Assembly: GCF_004011805.1 (NCBI RefSeq)
Contig: NZ_RCHJ01000014.1
Span: 1 to 64,000, forward strand
DNA from: Piscinibacter defluvii
GTDB taxonomy: Bacteria; Pseudomonadota; Gammaproteobacteria; Burkholderiales; Burkholderiaceae_C
Direction: 5' to 3'
Length of the DNA: 64,000 nucleotides
Shown in pieces: positions 9,235 through 17,899 of this stretch (within the stretch, counting starts at the first letter, position 1; every line of letters starts with the position of its first letter). Both the position numbers and the translations under genes were made by a program. The notes below the pieces were generated by a model. It did not search any database. It had not been told where the DNA came from and saw nothing but the letters and a program-made list of their open reading frames with translations.

Positions 9235-10728
9235 ATGGCTGAACTCGAACGACAAGGCTCGGCGATGGCCGGGGTCACCCTCGAGGGCAACGACTTCGCG
9301 TCCTTGCTCAAGAAGGAATTCAAGCCCAAGACCGACGAGGCGAAGAACGCCGTCGAGCAGGCGGTGCACACGCTGGCGCAGCAGGCACTGGCCAACACCA
9401 AGCTGGTCAGCGGCGACGCGATCCGCAGCATCGAGGCGATGATCGCGGCGCTGGACCGCAAGCTGACCGAGCAGGTCAACCTGATCATCCACCACGAGGA
9501 CTTCCAGAAGCTCGAGGCCTCGTGGCGCGGGCTGCACTACCTCGTCAACAACACCGAGACCGACGAGCAGCTGAAGATCCGCGTGCTCAACATCTCGAAG
9601 CAGGACCTGGGCAAGACCCTCAAGCGCTTCAAGGGCACCGCGTGGGACCAGTCGCCCATCTTCAAGAAGCTCTACGAAGAGGAGTACGGCCAGTTCGGCG
9701 GCGAGCCCTACGGCTGCCTGGTGGGCGACTACCACTTCGACCACACGCCGCCGGACGTCGAGCTGCTGGGCGAGATGGCCAAGGTCGCCGCGTCCGCACA
9801 CGCCCCCTTCATCACGGGGGCGGCGCCCTCGGTGATGCAGATGGAGTCCTGGCAGGAGCTCGCCAACCCGCGCGACCTGACCAAGATCTTCACGACGCCG
9901 GAGTACGCCGCCTGGCGCTCGCTGCGCGAGTCGGACGACGCGCGCTACCTGGCGCTGTGCATGCCGCGTTTCCTCTCGCGCCTGCCCTACGGCGCCAAGA
10001 CCAACCCGGTCGACGACTTCGCCTTCGAGGAGGACACCGAGGGCTCCGACCACAGCAAGTACACCTGGGCCAACGCGGCCTACGCGATGGCCACCAACGT
10101 GAACCGCTCGTTCAAGGAGTACGGCTGGTGTTCGCGCATCCGCGGCATCGAATCAGGGGGTGCCGTCCAGAACCTGCCGACCCATACTTTCCCCACCGAT
10201 GACGGTGGTGTCGACATGAAGTGCCCGACGGAGATCGCGATCTCCGACCGGCGCGAGGCCGAGCTCTCGAAGAACGGCTTCCTGTCGATGATCCACCGGA
10301 AGAATTCCGACTTCGCCGCGTTCATCAGCGGACAGTCGCTGCAGAAGCCCCAGGAGTACGACGATCCCGACGCGACCGCCAATGCATCCCTCGCGGCCCG
10401 TCTACCGTACCTCTTCGCATGCAACCGATTCGCGCATTACCTGAAGTGCATCGTCCGGGACAAGATCGGTTCGTTCCGCTCGCGCGAGTCGATGCAGGAC
10501 TGGCTCAACGAATGGATCCTCAAGTACGTCGATGGGGACCCGCTGAACTCGAGCGAGGAGACCAAGGCGCGCCGGCCGCTGGCGGCCGCGCAGGTCGAGG
10601 TCGAGGAGATCGAGGGCCAGCCGGGCTACTACCAGTCCAAGTTCTACCTGAAACCGCACTACCAGCTCGAGGGCCTGACGGTGTCCTTGCGACTGGTGTC
10701 CAAGCTACCGTCGGAGAAGTCCGCGTAA
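9235..10728 (+). CDS. tssC: T6SS contractile sheath large subunit TssC (VipB)
   Basis: This 497-residue protein is a canonical TssC. Conserved features are FQKLEASWRGLHYLV (about 90), the ELLGEMAKVAASAHAPFITG block (about 175), LCMPRFLSRLPYG (about 242) and the C-terminal strand region ending LEGLTVSLRLVSKLP. The C-terminal strands make the handshake with TssB of the neighbouring ring and are complete here. It forms the sheath with TssB and is recycled by ClpV. The ORF is intact and of family length. Confidence 0.97.
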   Translation: MAELERQGSAMAGVTLEGNDFASLLKKEFKPKTDEAKNAVEQAVHTLAQQALANTKLVSGDAIRSIEAMIAALDRKLTEQVNLIIHHEDFQKLEASWRGLHYLVNNTETDEQLKIRVLNISKQDLGKTLKRFKGTAWDQSPIFKKLYEEEYGQFGGEPYGCLVGDYHFDHTPPDVELLGEMAKVAASAHAPFITGAAPSVMQMESWQELANPRDLTKIFTTPEYAAWRSLRESDDARYLALCMPRFLSRLPYGAKTNPVDDFAFEEDTEGSDHSKYTWANAAYAMATNVNRSFKEYGWCSRIRGIESGGAVQNLPTHTFPTDDGGVDMKCPTEIAISDRREAELSKNGFLSMIHRKNSDFAAFISGQSLQKPQEYDDPDATANASLAARLPYLFACNRFAHYLKCIVRDKIGSFRSRESMQDWLNEWILKYVDGDPLNSSEETKARRPLAAAQVEVEEIEGQPGYYQSKFYLKPHYQLEGLTVSLRLVSKLPSEKSA

Positions 10729-10775
10729 TCCGATTGACGCCGCGCGGGGCGTGAACCTGCAAAGGAGAGTGACAC

Positions 10776-11276
10776 ATGGCAGTCAATGCGTTCCTGACCT
10801 TCTTCGACAAGGCCGATGGCGAGTCGATCCAGAAGGGCAAGGAGAAGTGGATCGAGATCCAGGGCTGGGACTGGGAAATCGAGGCCGAGACCAGCTGGAC
10901 CAAGGGTGGCGGCGCCTCGGTCGGCAAGCCCAACCCGGGCAAGATGAACTGGGAGCACTACTTCGACACCTCGTCGACGGTGATCATGGGCTACATCTGC
11001 ACCGGCAAGGCCTTCCCGAAGGTCGAGCTGCAGATGATGAAGACCACCGGCAGCGCAACGCCGGAGACCTACTTCACGATGGTGATGGAAGGCGCCTTCA
11101 TCACCAAGGTCAGCAACAGCGGCACGGAGGAAGGCAACGTGACGCAGAAGGTCGAGATGGTCTTCAAGACCGTCAAGATCGAGTACAAGCCGCAGGACAA
11201 CAAGACCGGCAAGCTCGGCGCGGTCAAGACCTACAACTGGAACATCTCCACCGGCGAGGCCTCGCCATCGTCCTGA
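10776..11276 (+). CDS. hcp: T6SS inner tube protein Hcp (TssD)
   Basis: This 166-residue protein is the major tube subunit. It has the Hcp1-family start (AFLTFFDKADGESIQKGKEKWIEI, read as motif pieces), the WDWEIEAETSW strand and a hydrophobic core with FTMVMEGAFITKV. The preceding AAAGGAG ribosome site eight bases before ATG is the strongest in the operon, which fits the large amounts of Hcp needed. It is the first of three consecutive Hcp-fold genes. I regard it as the structural tube protein because it has normal length and no insertion. Confidence 0.95.
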   Translation: MAVNAFLTFFDKADGESIQKGKEKWIEIQGWDWEIEAETSWTKGGGASVGKPNPGKMNWEHYFDTSSTVIMGYICTGKAFPKVELQMMKTTGSATPETYFTMVMEGAFITKVSNSGTEEGNVTQKVEMVFKTVKIEYKPQDNKTGKLGAVKTYNWNISTGEASPSS

Positions 11277-11371
11277 CGCCGTACGCGTCGGTGGCGGAGT
11301 GGGGCCGGGCGCAGGCGTCCGGCCCAGCCGCCGCGTCACAGCAGGTCCATTGAACCACCGGGGCGTCGGGC

Positions 11372-11908
11372 ATGAGCGGGTCCAACATCTACATGCGCAT
11401 GATCACCGAGCGCGGCCCGGTGATCGGCGAAGGGTTGCTGCAGGGATGGGAGGGTGCCGTCGAGCTGAAGGAGTTCAGCTGGGGCATGCACGTCCTGAAG
11501 GACCCGCAGGAAGAGAGTGTCGGCAACGCGCTGGCCTCCATCGCGGGCATGGGCAAGCCGGTGACGGTCAAGCTCGAGCCGCTGGAGTTCGTCAAGCGCT
11601 TCGACGTGTCGTCGATGCAGATGCACCTCAGCCTGGACCGCCACTGGAAGGTGCTCAACGCCACCATCACCGTGCTGCACATCAAGCAGAAGGGCAAGTT
11701 CATCCACGAGCCCGGCTTCGTGCTGATGGCCAACGACGGCTACTTCTCCGACATCTCGCTCGACCTGTCGCAGGACGGCGGCATGGTCGAGCTGGTCGAG
11801 ACCTGCAAGCTGAACTTCAAGCAGGTGACGATGCAGTACCTGAAGAAGATCGGCAATTCGGTGGCGCCGGCGGCGCCGTTCTTCTACCCCGCCCCATCGC
11901 TGGTTTGA
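11372..11908 (+). CDS. Second Hcp-like tube protein
   Basis: The 178-residue protein begins IYMRMITERGPVIGEG and continues with WEGAVELKEFSWGM, the typical Hcp N-terminal strand pattern. Later come KRFDVSSMQMHLSL and a final strand pair ending FKQVTMQYLKKI. It is clearly Hcp-fold but diverged from the gene just upstream. It could form alternative rings, cap the tube or carry a dedicated effector. It lies 95 bases after hcp and 9 bases before a third Hcp-like gene. Family confidence is high; a separate role from Hcp is inference. Confidence 0.85.
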   Translation: MSGSNIYMRMITERGPVIGEGLLQGWEGAVELKEFSWGMHVLKDPQEESVGNALASIAGMGKPVTVKLEPLEFVKRFDVSSMQMHLSLDRHWKVLNATITVLHIKQKGKFIHEPGFVLMANDGYFSDISLDLSQDGGMVELVETCKLNFKQVTMQYLKKIGNSVAPAAPFFYPAPSLV

Positions 11909-11917
11909 CGAGGTGCC

Positions 11918-12898
11918 ATGGACGTTGCCGAGCTCTACCTGTCGATGACCCGCCCTTCCGCCGTCCCGGTGGTCGGCGAATGCATGGCGGACGGCTTCGT
12001 CGGCCAGATCCAGATCGAGCGCTGGAGCTGGAACCTGATGAACGACGAGGAAATCAAGCGGGCAAAGAAGGACGCCCGCGACTACGAAGGCCACAGCGAA
12101 TTCCTGAACAATCTCGGTGACCCGCACGACCGGCAACGTCAGGCGGACCGTTTCGCCTTGGCGCGCAAGAAGCTGAATGATGCGCTGGAGGCGCAAGCGC
12201 GCGCGTCCGAGCCGGAAGACCCGGAGTCGGCCGCGACCGCTCGCGCGGCCGAGATGAAGAAGTACGCGAACAAGGACGAGGCGACCCGGGACAAGGCGAT
12301 GGCGGAGTACGACCGCCGCAAGGGCATCGAGCGCAGGAATGCGCAGCTGGAGGCCTTCAAGAACGTCGAGCGGGCCCGCATCGCGCTCAAGGGGGTCGAC
12401 AAGGACCTCACGCGCAAGGACCGCGACGAACTCGAGCGACTCGACAAGATGGTCGGCGAGGCGGTCAGCGATGCCGAGAAGATCGAGCGGCGGCTGAAGG
12501 CCGGCAACGAGGCCTGGGAAGAGCAGAACAAGAGCTACGAGTTCAACTTCAGCAAGCGCGTCGACTTCGCCACCACGCAGATGCTGAACTCGATGAAGGC
12601 CGGCGACGTGTTCCCGCTGGCCGTGCTGACCATCAACCAGCGGTCGTCGAACTCCGGCATGGTGCTGGTCTTCACCGTCACCAACCTGCGCCTGCTCGAC
12701 TACAGCCTGCGCGCCGAGGTCAGCGAGACGATGACCGACATGAAGGAGCAGTGGAAGGCCGAGTTCCGCTCGCTGGCCTACGTGTACAAGAACCGCAAGG
12801 CGATCGAGTCGTCGTCCGACGGGGCCGAGGCCGCCACCAAGATGGCGACGCAGGGCACCGTGCGCACCTTCGCGATGAAGAAGGACCTGGGCATCTGA
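11918..12898 (+). CDS. Hcp-like protein with a long charged coiled-coil insertion
   Basis: The 326-residue protein starts like the Hcp-like protein upstream (LYLSMTRPSAVPVVGE, then GQIQIERWSWNLM to about residue 42). It resumes Hcp-like sequence near residue 207 (YEFNFSKRVDFATTQML, which aligns with the upstream paralogue's KRFDVSSMQM). Between these, about 43-206, lies a very polar Lys/Arg/Glu/Asp/Ala-rich segment with heptad character and no Hcp counterpart. It replaces a loop of roughly 30 residues. No catalytic motif was recognised in the insertion. The frame is intact. Possible roles are a tube-borne cargo or adaptor, or a special terminal ring. Confidence 0.75.
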   Translation: MDVAELYLSMTRPSAVPVVGECMADGFVGQIQIERWSWNLMNDEEIKRAKKDARDYEGHSEFLNNLGDPHDRQRQADRFALARKKLNDALEAQARASEPEDPESAATARAAEMKKYANKDEATRDKAMAEYDRRKGIERRNAQLEAFKNVERARIALKGVDKDLTRKDRDELERLDKMVGEAVSDAEKIERRLKAGNEAWEEQNKSYEFNFSKRVDFATTQMLNSMKAGDVFPLAVLTINQRSSNSGMVLVFTVTNLRLLDYSLRAEVSETMTDMKEQWKAEFRSLAYVYKNRKAIESSSDGAEAATKMATQGTVRTFAMKKDLGI

Positions 12899-12914
12899 CC
12901 CGGAGCGCCTCACG

Positions 12915-13487
12915 ATGGCGATGACGAACTACCGCGACCTGAGCACGCTGAGCTCGGCCTCGGGCGCGGGGTTCCAGTTCGAGTTCTTCTGCGAGGTCAC
13001 CGGCGAGACCTGGCGTTCGCCGTTCCGGCCCTACCGGCGCGGCCAGATGCACGGCCTGGTGTCCAAGCTGACCTACTGGTTCAACGACCTGCATGCGCTC
13101 GGGCGCGCCGCCGAGTACGCGGCCGATTCCGGCGCGACGCGTGCCAAGGCGGCGGCGCTGGCCGAGGCGCAGCAGCTCGCCGAGCAGCACTTCCGGCATT
13201 GCGAGGAGTGCGGCAAGTGGGTCATGCCGGCCGCCTGGGACGAGCGTGGCGGGCACTGCGTGCAGTGCGCGGCAAAGGCACGCGGCTACGGCGCCGTCGC
13301 GCCTTCGGCGACCGAGTCGGCCAGCCCGACCGCCGTGTGCCCGAACTGCCAGACGCCCTCGCAGGGCGGGCGCTTCTGCCACGAGTGCGGCTTCGACATG
13401 GCCAGTGCCTTCAAGAGTTGCCCGAGCTGCGGCGCTACATTGCCGCGTCAGGCACGCTTCTGCACCGACTGCGGACACGGCTTCTGA
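12915..13487 (+). CDS. Zinc-ribbon protein within the T6SS operon, function unknown
   Basis: This 190-residue protein has an N-terminal region of about 90 residues with no recognised domain and a helical, alanine-rich part at 60-92. Three CxxC...CxxC zinc ribbons follow: C96/C99 with C115/C118, C142/C145 with C155/C158, and C169/C172 with C183/C186. No signal peptide or membrane segment is seen, so it is probably cytoplasmic. It lies 16 bases after the insertion-bearing Hcp gene and 42 bases before tagJ. It is not one of the core T6SS components. A role as chaperone or adaptor for the neighbouring Hcp-like proteins is a guess from position. Confidence 0.8.
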   Translation: MAMTNYRDLSTLSSASGAGFQFEFFCEVTGETWRSPFRPYRRGQMHGLVSKLTYWFNDLHALGRAAEYAADSGATRAKAAALAEAQQLAEQHFRHCEECGKWVMPAAWDERGGHCVQCAAKARGYGAVAPSATESASPTAVCPNCQTPSQGGRFCHECGFDMASAFKSCPSCGATLPRQARFCTDCGHGF

Positions 13488-13529
13488 CCTCCGGCGGCCC
13501 GGCCGCCGCAACCATCCGAGAAACACGCC

Positions 13530-14369
13530 ATGGCCGATCCCCGAACCGATGCCGAAGAGGCCCTGCACGCCGGTGACCCGCGCGCCGCGCTGGCGCGCCT
13601 GACCGAGGCCGTTCGCGCCAAGCCGGCCGACGCGAAGCTGCGCATCTTCCTCGCCCAGCTGCTGTGTGTGCTCGGTCAGTGGGAGCGCGCCCACACCCAG
13701 CTCAACGTCGTGGCCGACATGGACAAGCTCGCGATCCCGATGCGCGAGACGGTCGGCCACGCGATCCGCTGCGAGCTGATCCGCGCCCAGGTGTTCGCCG
13801 GCAAGCGCACGCCGATGGTGTTCGGCCAGCCCGACGCCTGGCTGGCGCTGCTGATCGAATCGCTGCTGCAGAAGGGCCAGGGCGACGAGGCGCAGTCGCA
13901 GGACCTGGCCGCGCGCGCCTTCGACGCGGCGCCGGCGGTCGGCGGGAAGATCGACGGCACGCCCTTCGAGTGGATCATGGACGCCGACTCGCGCATCGGC
14001 CCCGTGCTCGAGGCCTGCGTCAACGGCAACTACTACTGGGTGCCGTTCGCGCGCCTGGCGCGCGTCAGCTTCGACGCACCGGAGGACCTGCGCGACTGCG
14101 TCTGGACACCCGCGCAGCTGCAGTTCGTCAACGGCGGCGAGACGGTCGCGCTGGTGCCCACGCGCTACCCGGGTTCGCAGGACAGCCCGGACGGCCTGGT
14201 CAACCTGGCGCGCAAGACCGAGTGGCTGCCAATCGGCAACGACCGCTTCGCCGGCCTCGGCCAGCGCGTGCTGGCCACCGACGCCGGCGAGTACGACCTG
14301 ATGGGCGTGCGCCAGATCGAGCTCGACGAGTTGCCGGCCGCGCCCGAGGGCGACGGCGAGGCCGCCTAA
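13530..14369 (+). CDS. tagJ: T6SS accessory protein TagJ (ImpE family)
   Basis: The 279-residue protein is of the ImpE/SciE type. TPR-like helices occupy about 5-120 (including QLLCVLGQWERAHTQL), followed by the ImpE domain with GTPFEWIMDADSRIGPVLE and NGNYYWVPFARLARV. TagJ binds the N-terminus of TssB and helps ClpV-dependent sheath disassembly in the systems where it has been studied. Here it stands immediately before tssE, the order seen in imp-type clusters. Stop TAA and the next start GTG are directly adjacent. Confidence 0.92.
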   Translation: MADPRTDAEEALHAGDPRAALARLTEAVRAKPADAKLRIFLAQLLCVLGQWERAHTQLNVVADMDKLAIPMRETVGHAIRCELIRAQVFAGKRTPMVFGQPDAWLALLIESLLQKGQGDEAQSQDLAARAFDAAPAVGGKIDGTPFEWIMDADSRIGPVLEACVNGNYYWVPFARLARVSFDAPEDLRDCVWTPAQLQFVNGGETVALVPTRYPGSQDSPDGLVNLARKTEWLPIGNDRFAGLGQRVLATDAGEYDLMGVRQIELDELPAAPEGDGEAA

Positions 14370-14903
14370 GTGGCCGGGCTGTCCGCCCAGGAGCGTCTGC
14401 AGCCGTCGCTGCTCGACCGGCTGACCGACAACGACGCCAGCTCCACCAAGGAGCCGCTCGAAGCGCGCGTGCTGAACAAGAAGCAGCTGCGCGACGCGGT
14501 GCTGCGCGACCTGACCTGGCTGTTCAACTGCACTGCGCAGGAGCCCGATCCGCGCAGCCGCGACCGCGAGCGCGTGCGCATGTGGCGCGAGGCGCCCGAG
14601 GCGGTGAAGTCGGTCATCAACTTCGGCATCCCGGCGCTGACCGGCAGCAGCTGGTCGACACTCGAGTTCCCGGTGCTCGAGCAGGCGATCAGGGTCTGCA
14701 TCGCGCGCTTCGAGCCGCGCATCGACGACAAGACCCTCGAGGTGAAGATCACCAACGACCTGTCCACCGGCCAGCGCCCGACCAGCCTGCGCCTGGTGAT
14801 CCGCGGTCAGCTCTGGAACCAGCCGGTGCCGCTGGAACTGCTGCTGTCGGCCGACGTCGACGTCGACACCGGCCAGGCGGCCGTGCGCGACATGCGCAGC
14901 TGA
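14370..14903 (+). CDS. tssE: T6SS baseplate subunit TssE (gp25-like)
   Basis: The 177-residue protein belongs to the gp25/lysozyme-like baseplate wedge family. It shows LLDRLTDND near the start, SVINFGIPALTG in the middle and the acidic strand EVKITNDLS before a C-terminal LELLLSADVDVDTG. It starts with GTG at 14370 directly after the tagJ stop codon, which implies translational coupling. TssE joins TssF and TssG in the baseplate and starts sheath polymerisation. Confidence 0.93.
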   Translation: MAGLSAQERLQPSLLDRLTDNDASSTKEPLEARVLNKKQLRDAVLRDLTWLFNCTAQEPDPRSRDRERVRMWREAPEAVKSVINFGIPALTGSSWSTLEFPVLEQAIRVCIARFEPRIDDKTLEVKITNDLSTGQRPTSLRLVIRGQLWNQPVPLELLLSADVDVDTGQAAVRDMRS

Positions 14904-14914
14904 GGGCCGGAACG

Positions 14915-16786
14915 ATGGATCCGCGCCTGCTGCGCTACTACAACCAGGAACTGCGCTACCTGCGCGAGATGGGGGGCGAGTTCGCGCGCGAGTTCCCGAA
15001 GATCGCCGGGCGGCTCGGCATCGAGGGCCTGGAGGTCGCCGACCCGTACGTCGAGCGCCTGATGGAGGCCACCGCCTTCCTGGCCGCGCGCGTGCAGCTC
15101 AAGCAGGACGCCGAGTTCCCGGCGCTCTCGCAGCGCCTGCTCGACATGGTCTGCCCCAACCTCGGCGCGCCGCTGCCGTCGATGCTCGTCGCGCAGTTCC
15201 AGCCGGGCAACGACCCGAACCTGGCCGGCGGCTTCAAGGTGCCGCGCGGCAGCGCGCTGTTCGGTCCGGAGACCGCGCTCGGCCCGACGCGCTGCGAGTT
15301 CCGCACCGCGCAGGACCTGGTGCTGACGCCGCTGCGGGTGGCCTCGGTCGAGTACTTCCTCAACGCCACCGACCTGCCGCTGGCCACGCTGCCGCTGCCG
15401 GAGCGTCCGAGGAGCGGCGTGCGCATCCGCTTCGGGCTGCCGCCGGGCATGCTGTTCAACCAGGTGCGCCTGGACACGCTGCGCTTCTTCCTCGGCGGGC
15501 TGCAGGACGTGGCGCTGCGCCTGCACGAGCTGATCGTCGGCCACTGCGTCGGCGTGCTGGCCGGCGCGCCGGGGCGCGAAGGCGAGGGCACGCGACGCTT
15601 CCTGAGCGCCGCCGTGGTGCAGCCGGTCGGCTACGACGACGCCGACGCGATGCTGCCGGTCACGCTGCGCGGCCTGGCCGGCACGCGGCTCATGCAGGAG
15701 TACTTCGCCTTCCCGCAGCGCTTCCTGTTCGTCGACGTGGCGGGCCTTGCGCCGGCCTTCGGCGCCTGCACCGGCACCACGTTCGAGCTGGTGCTGCTGT
15801 TCAACCGCTACGACACCTCGCTCGAGGGCAGCGGCGAGCCGGGCAACTTCGCGCTGCACTGCGTGCCCGCGGTCAACCTGTTCGAGCGACGCGCCGAGCG
15901 CATCGACATCGACGACCACACCGCCGCCTTCCACGTGATGCCCGAGCGCATCGCGTCGGCCGACTTCGAGGTCTTCGACATCGCCTCGGTGCACGGCTAC
16001 AACGACGACAGCGAGGAGATGGAGTTCCTGCCGTTGTTCGCGGTGCCGCAGCGCGACCCGGCCGGCGCCAAGGGCTACTACACCTGCCAGCGCGAGCCGC
16101 GCCTGGCCAGCAACCGCAGCCGGCGCGAAGGGCCGCGCTCGGGCTACGTCGGCACGGAGATGTACGTCTCGCTGGTCGACATGACCCATGCGCCCTACCG
16201 CGAGAGCCTGCGCCAGCTGGCCGCGCGCGTGACCTGCACCAACCGCGACCTGCCGGTGTTCATGCCGGTGGGCGCCGAGCACGGCGAGCTGACGCTGAAC
16301 ACGCGCGCCCCGGCCGACGCGATCCGGGTCGTCGCCGGGCCGTCGCGCCCGCACAGCGCGCTGCGCGAGGGGCCGATGGCCTGGCGGCTGCTGTCGCTGC
16401 TGTCGCTGAACTACCTGTCGCTGCTGGACGAGAACCCGCACGACGGCGCGATGGCGCTGCGCGAGCTGCTCGGGCTGTTCGCGCAGGGCGCGGACACCGG
16501 CCTGCGGCGCCAGGTCGAGGGCGTGCGCTCGGTGGCGGTGCGCCCGGTGGTGCGGCGCCACCCGGCGCCCGGGCCGATCGCCTTCGGCCGCGGCCTCGAG
16601 GTGCGCGTGACGGTCGACGACCTGTCCTTCGAGGGCGGCAGCGCGGTGCTGCTCGGCTCGGTGCTGCACCGCTACTTCGCGCGCCACGTGTCGATGAACA
16701 GCTTCGTGCAGACCGTGGTCGCCTCGCTGACGCGCGGCGACCTGAAGACCTGGGCCCCGGGGCCGGGCGCGAGGCCGGTGCTGTGA
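14915..16786 (+). CDS. tssF: T6SS baseplate subunit TssF
   Basis: The 623-residue protein starts with MDPRLLRYYNQELRYLREMG, the hallmark TssF N-terminus, and continues with FPKIAGRLG and VERLMEATAFLAARV. The length is normal for TssF (about 600-630). The ATG at 14915 was preferred over an upstream open frame because this motif begins the family. TssF forms the wedge complex with two or more TssG copies and TssE. The stop overlaps the tssG start. Confidence 0.96.
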   Translation: MDPRLLRYYNQELRYLREMGGEFAREFPKIAGRLGIEGLEVADPYVERLMEATAFLAARVQLKQDAEFPALSQRLLDMVCPNLGAPLPSMLVAQFQPGNDPNLAGGFKVPRGSALFGPETALGPTRCEFRTAQDLVLTPLRVASVEYFLNATDLPLATLPLPERPRSGVRIRFGLPPGMLFNQVRLDTLRFFLGGLQDVALRLHELIVGHCVGVLAGAPGREGEGTRRFLSAAVVQPVGYDDADAMLPVTLRGLAGTRLMQEYFAFPQRFLFVDVAGLAPAFGACTGTTFELVLLFNRYDTSLEGSGEPGNFALHCVPAVNLFERRAERIDIDDHTAAFHVMPERIASADFEVFDIASVHGYNDDSEEMEFLPLFAVPQRDPAGAKGYYTCQREPRLASNRSRREGPRSGYVGTEMYVSLVDMTHAPYRESLRQLAARVTCTNRDLPVFMPVGAEHGELTLNTRAPADAIRVVAGPSRPHSALREGPMAWRLLSLLSLNYLSLLDENPHDGAMALRELLGLFAQGADTGLRRQVEGVRSVAVRPVVRRHPAPGPIAFGRGLEVRVTVDDLSFEGGSAVLLGSVLHRYFARHVSMNSFVQTVVASLTRGDLKTWAPGPGARPVL

Positions 16787-17859
16787 ACGAACGGGCCGAC
16801 CCCGCCGTCGCCGCGCCCGCGGACGAGCTGCTCGCGCGCATCGCGGCACGCCCCTCGCACTACGACCTGTTCCAGGCGCTGCGCCGCATCGAGGCGGCCC
16901 ACCCCGAGCAGCCGCGCCTGGGCGACGCGCTGCGCCCGTCCGACGAGCCGGTGCGCTTCAACGAGGAGCCGGCGCTGACCTTCCCGCCCGGCGCCATCTC
17001 GCGCATCGAGTTCGGCCGGCCCGGCGCGCCGCGCCTGGTGCAGCGCGTGATCGGCTTCCTCGGGCCCAACGGCGCGCTGCCGATCCACCTGACCGAGTAC
17101 GCGCGCGAGCGCCTGCTGCACCATGCGGACCGCACGGTCGGCGGCTTCCTGAACATGCTGCTGCATCGCTTCGGGCTGTTCTTCTACCGGGCCTGGGCGC
17201 GCGCCAACCCGGTGGTCGGCATGGACCGCCCGCGCGATGCACCGGTGGTGCGCCACGTCGGCGCGCTGATCGGCGTCGAGGAGCCGGCGCTGCGCGAGCG
17301 CGACGCACTGGGCGACTTCGCCAAGCTGAACTTCGTCGGCCGCCTGGCCCGCTCGGTGCGCGACGCCGACGGCCTGCAGGCCTGGCTCGCGCTGCGCTTC
17401 GGCGTGCCGGTGCAGGTGGAGCAGTTCTGCGGCCACTGGATGGCGCTGGCGCGCGCCGAGCGCTCGCGCCTGGGCGGCGCCGAGCCGCAGGGCCTGGGCC
17501 GCGGCGTGGTGCTGGGCGAGTCGGTCTGGGACGTGCAGCACAAGTTCCGCATCGTCATCGGCCCGCTCGAGTGGGAGGATTTCGAGTCGCTGCTGCCCGG
17601 CGGCTGGCGGCTCGACCCGCTGCAGGCGCTGGTGCGGCAGTATGTGGGCTTCGAGTTCAACTGGGACCTGCGCCTGATCCTGCGCCGCGAGGAGGTGCCG
17701 GCCTGGCAGCTCGGCCGCGAACGCGGTGTCGGGCAGCTCGGCCGCACCAGCTGGATGAACGGCCAGCGCAAGCCCGGCCACGCGGACGAGCTGATCATGA
17801 ACGTCGAGAGCATCCGGCGCGCGCCGCTGCGGCCGTCGGTGGCCGCGCAGCGCCACTGA
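16783..17859 (+). CDS. tssG: T6SS baseplate subunit TssG
   Basis: The 358-residue protein is TssG. Recognisable blocks are HYDLFQALRRIEA (about 26), PIHLTEYARERLLHH (about 105), RFGLFFYRAWARANP (about 127) and the C-terminal LRLILRREEVP. It starts with GTG at 16783 in a GTGA overlap with the tssF stop, so the two baseplate partners are translationally coupled. TssG bridges TssF and TssE in the wedge. Length is typical. Confidence 0.95.
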   Translation: MNERADPAVAAPADELLARIAARPSHYDLFQALRRIEAAHPEQPRLGDALRPSDEPVRFNEEPALTFPPGAISRIEFGRPGAPRLVQRVIGFLGPNGALPIHLTEYARERLLHHADRTVGGFLNMLLHRFGLFFYRAWARANPVVGMDRPRDAPVVRHVGALIGVEEPALRERDALGDFAKLNFVGRLARSVRDADGLQAWLALRFGVPVQVEQFCGHWMALARAERSRLGGAEPQGLGRGVVLGESVWDVQHKFRIVIGPLEWEDFESLLPGGWRLDPLQALVRQYVGFEFNWDLRLILRREEVPAWQLGRERGVGQLGRTSWMNGQRKPGHADELIMNVESIRRAPLRPSVAAQRH

Positions 17860-17899
17860 CCGCGCCGCCGAGACCGAAGAACGAACGAGGAGAGCAAGC

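Noticed and set aside
10729-10775. Short ACGCC/GGCGT hairpin before hcp as an attenuator
   Set aside because: The stem is only five bases and lacks a T-tract; the region is better explained by the strong hcp ribosome site.
13664-14914. Long in-frame extension upstream of tssF
   Set aside because: The added 417 residues overlap tagJ and tssE in another frame and are Arg/Ala-rich nonsense; the TssF family begins at 14915.
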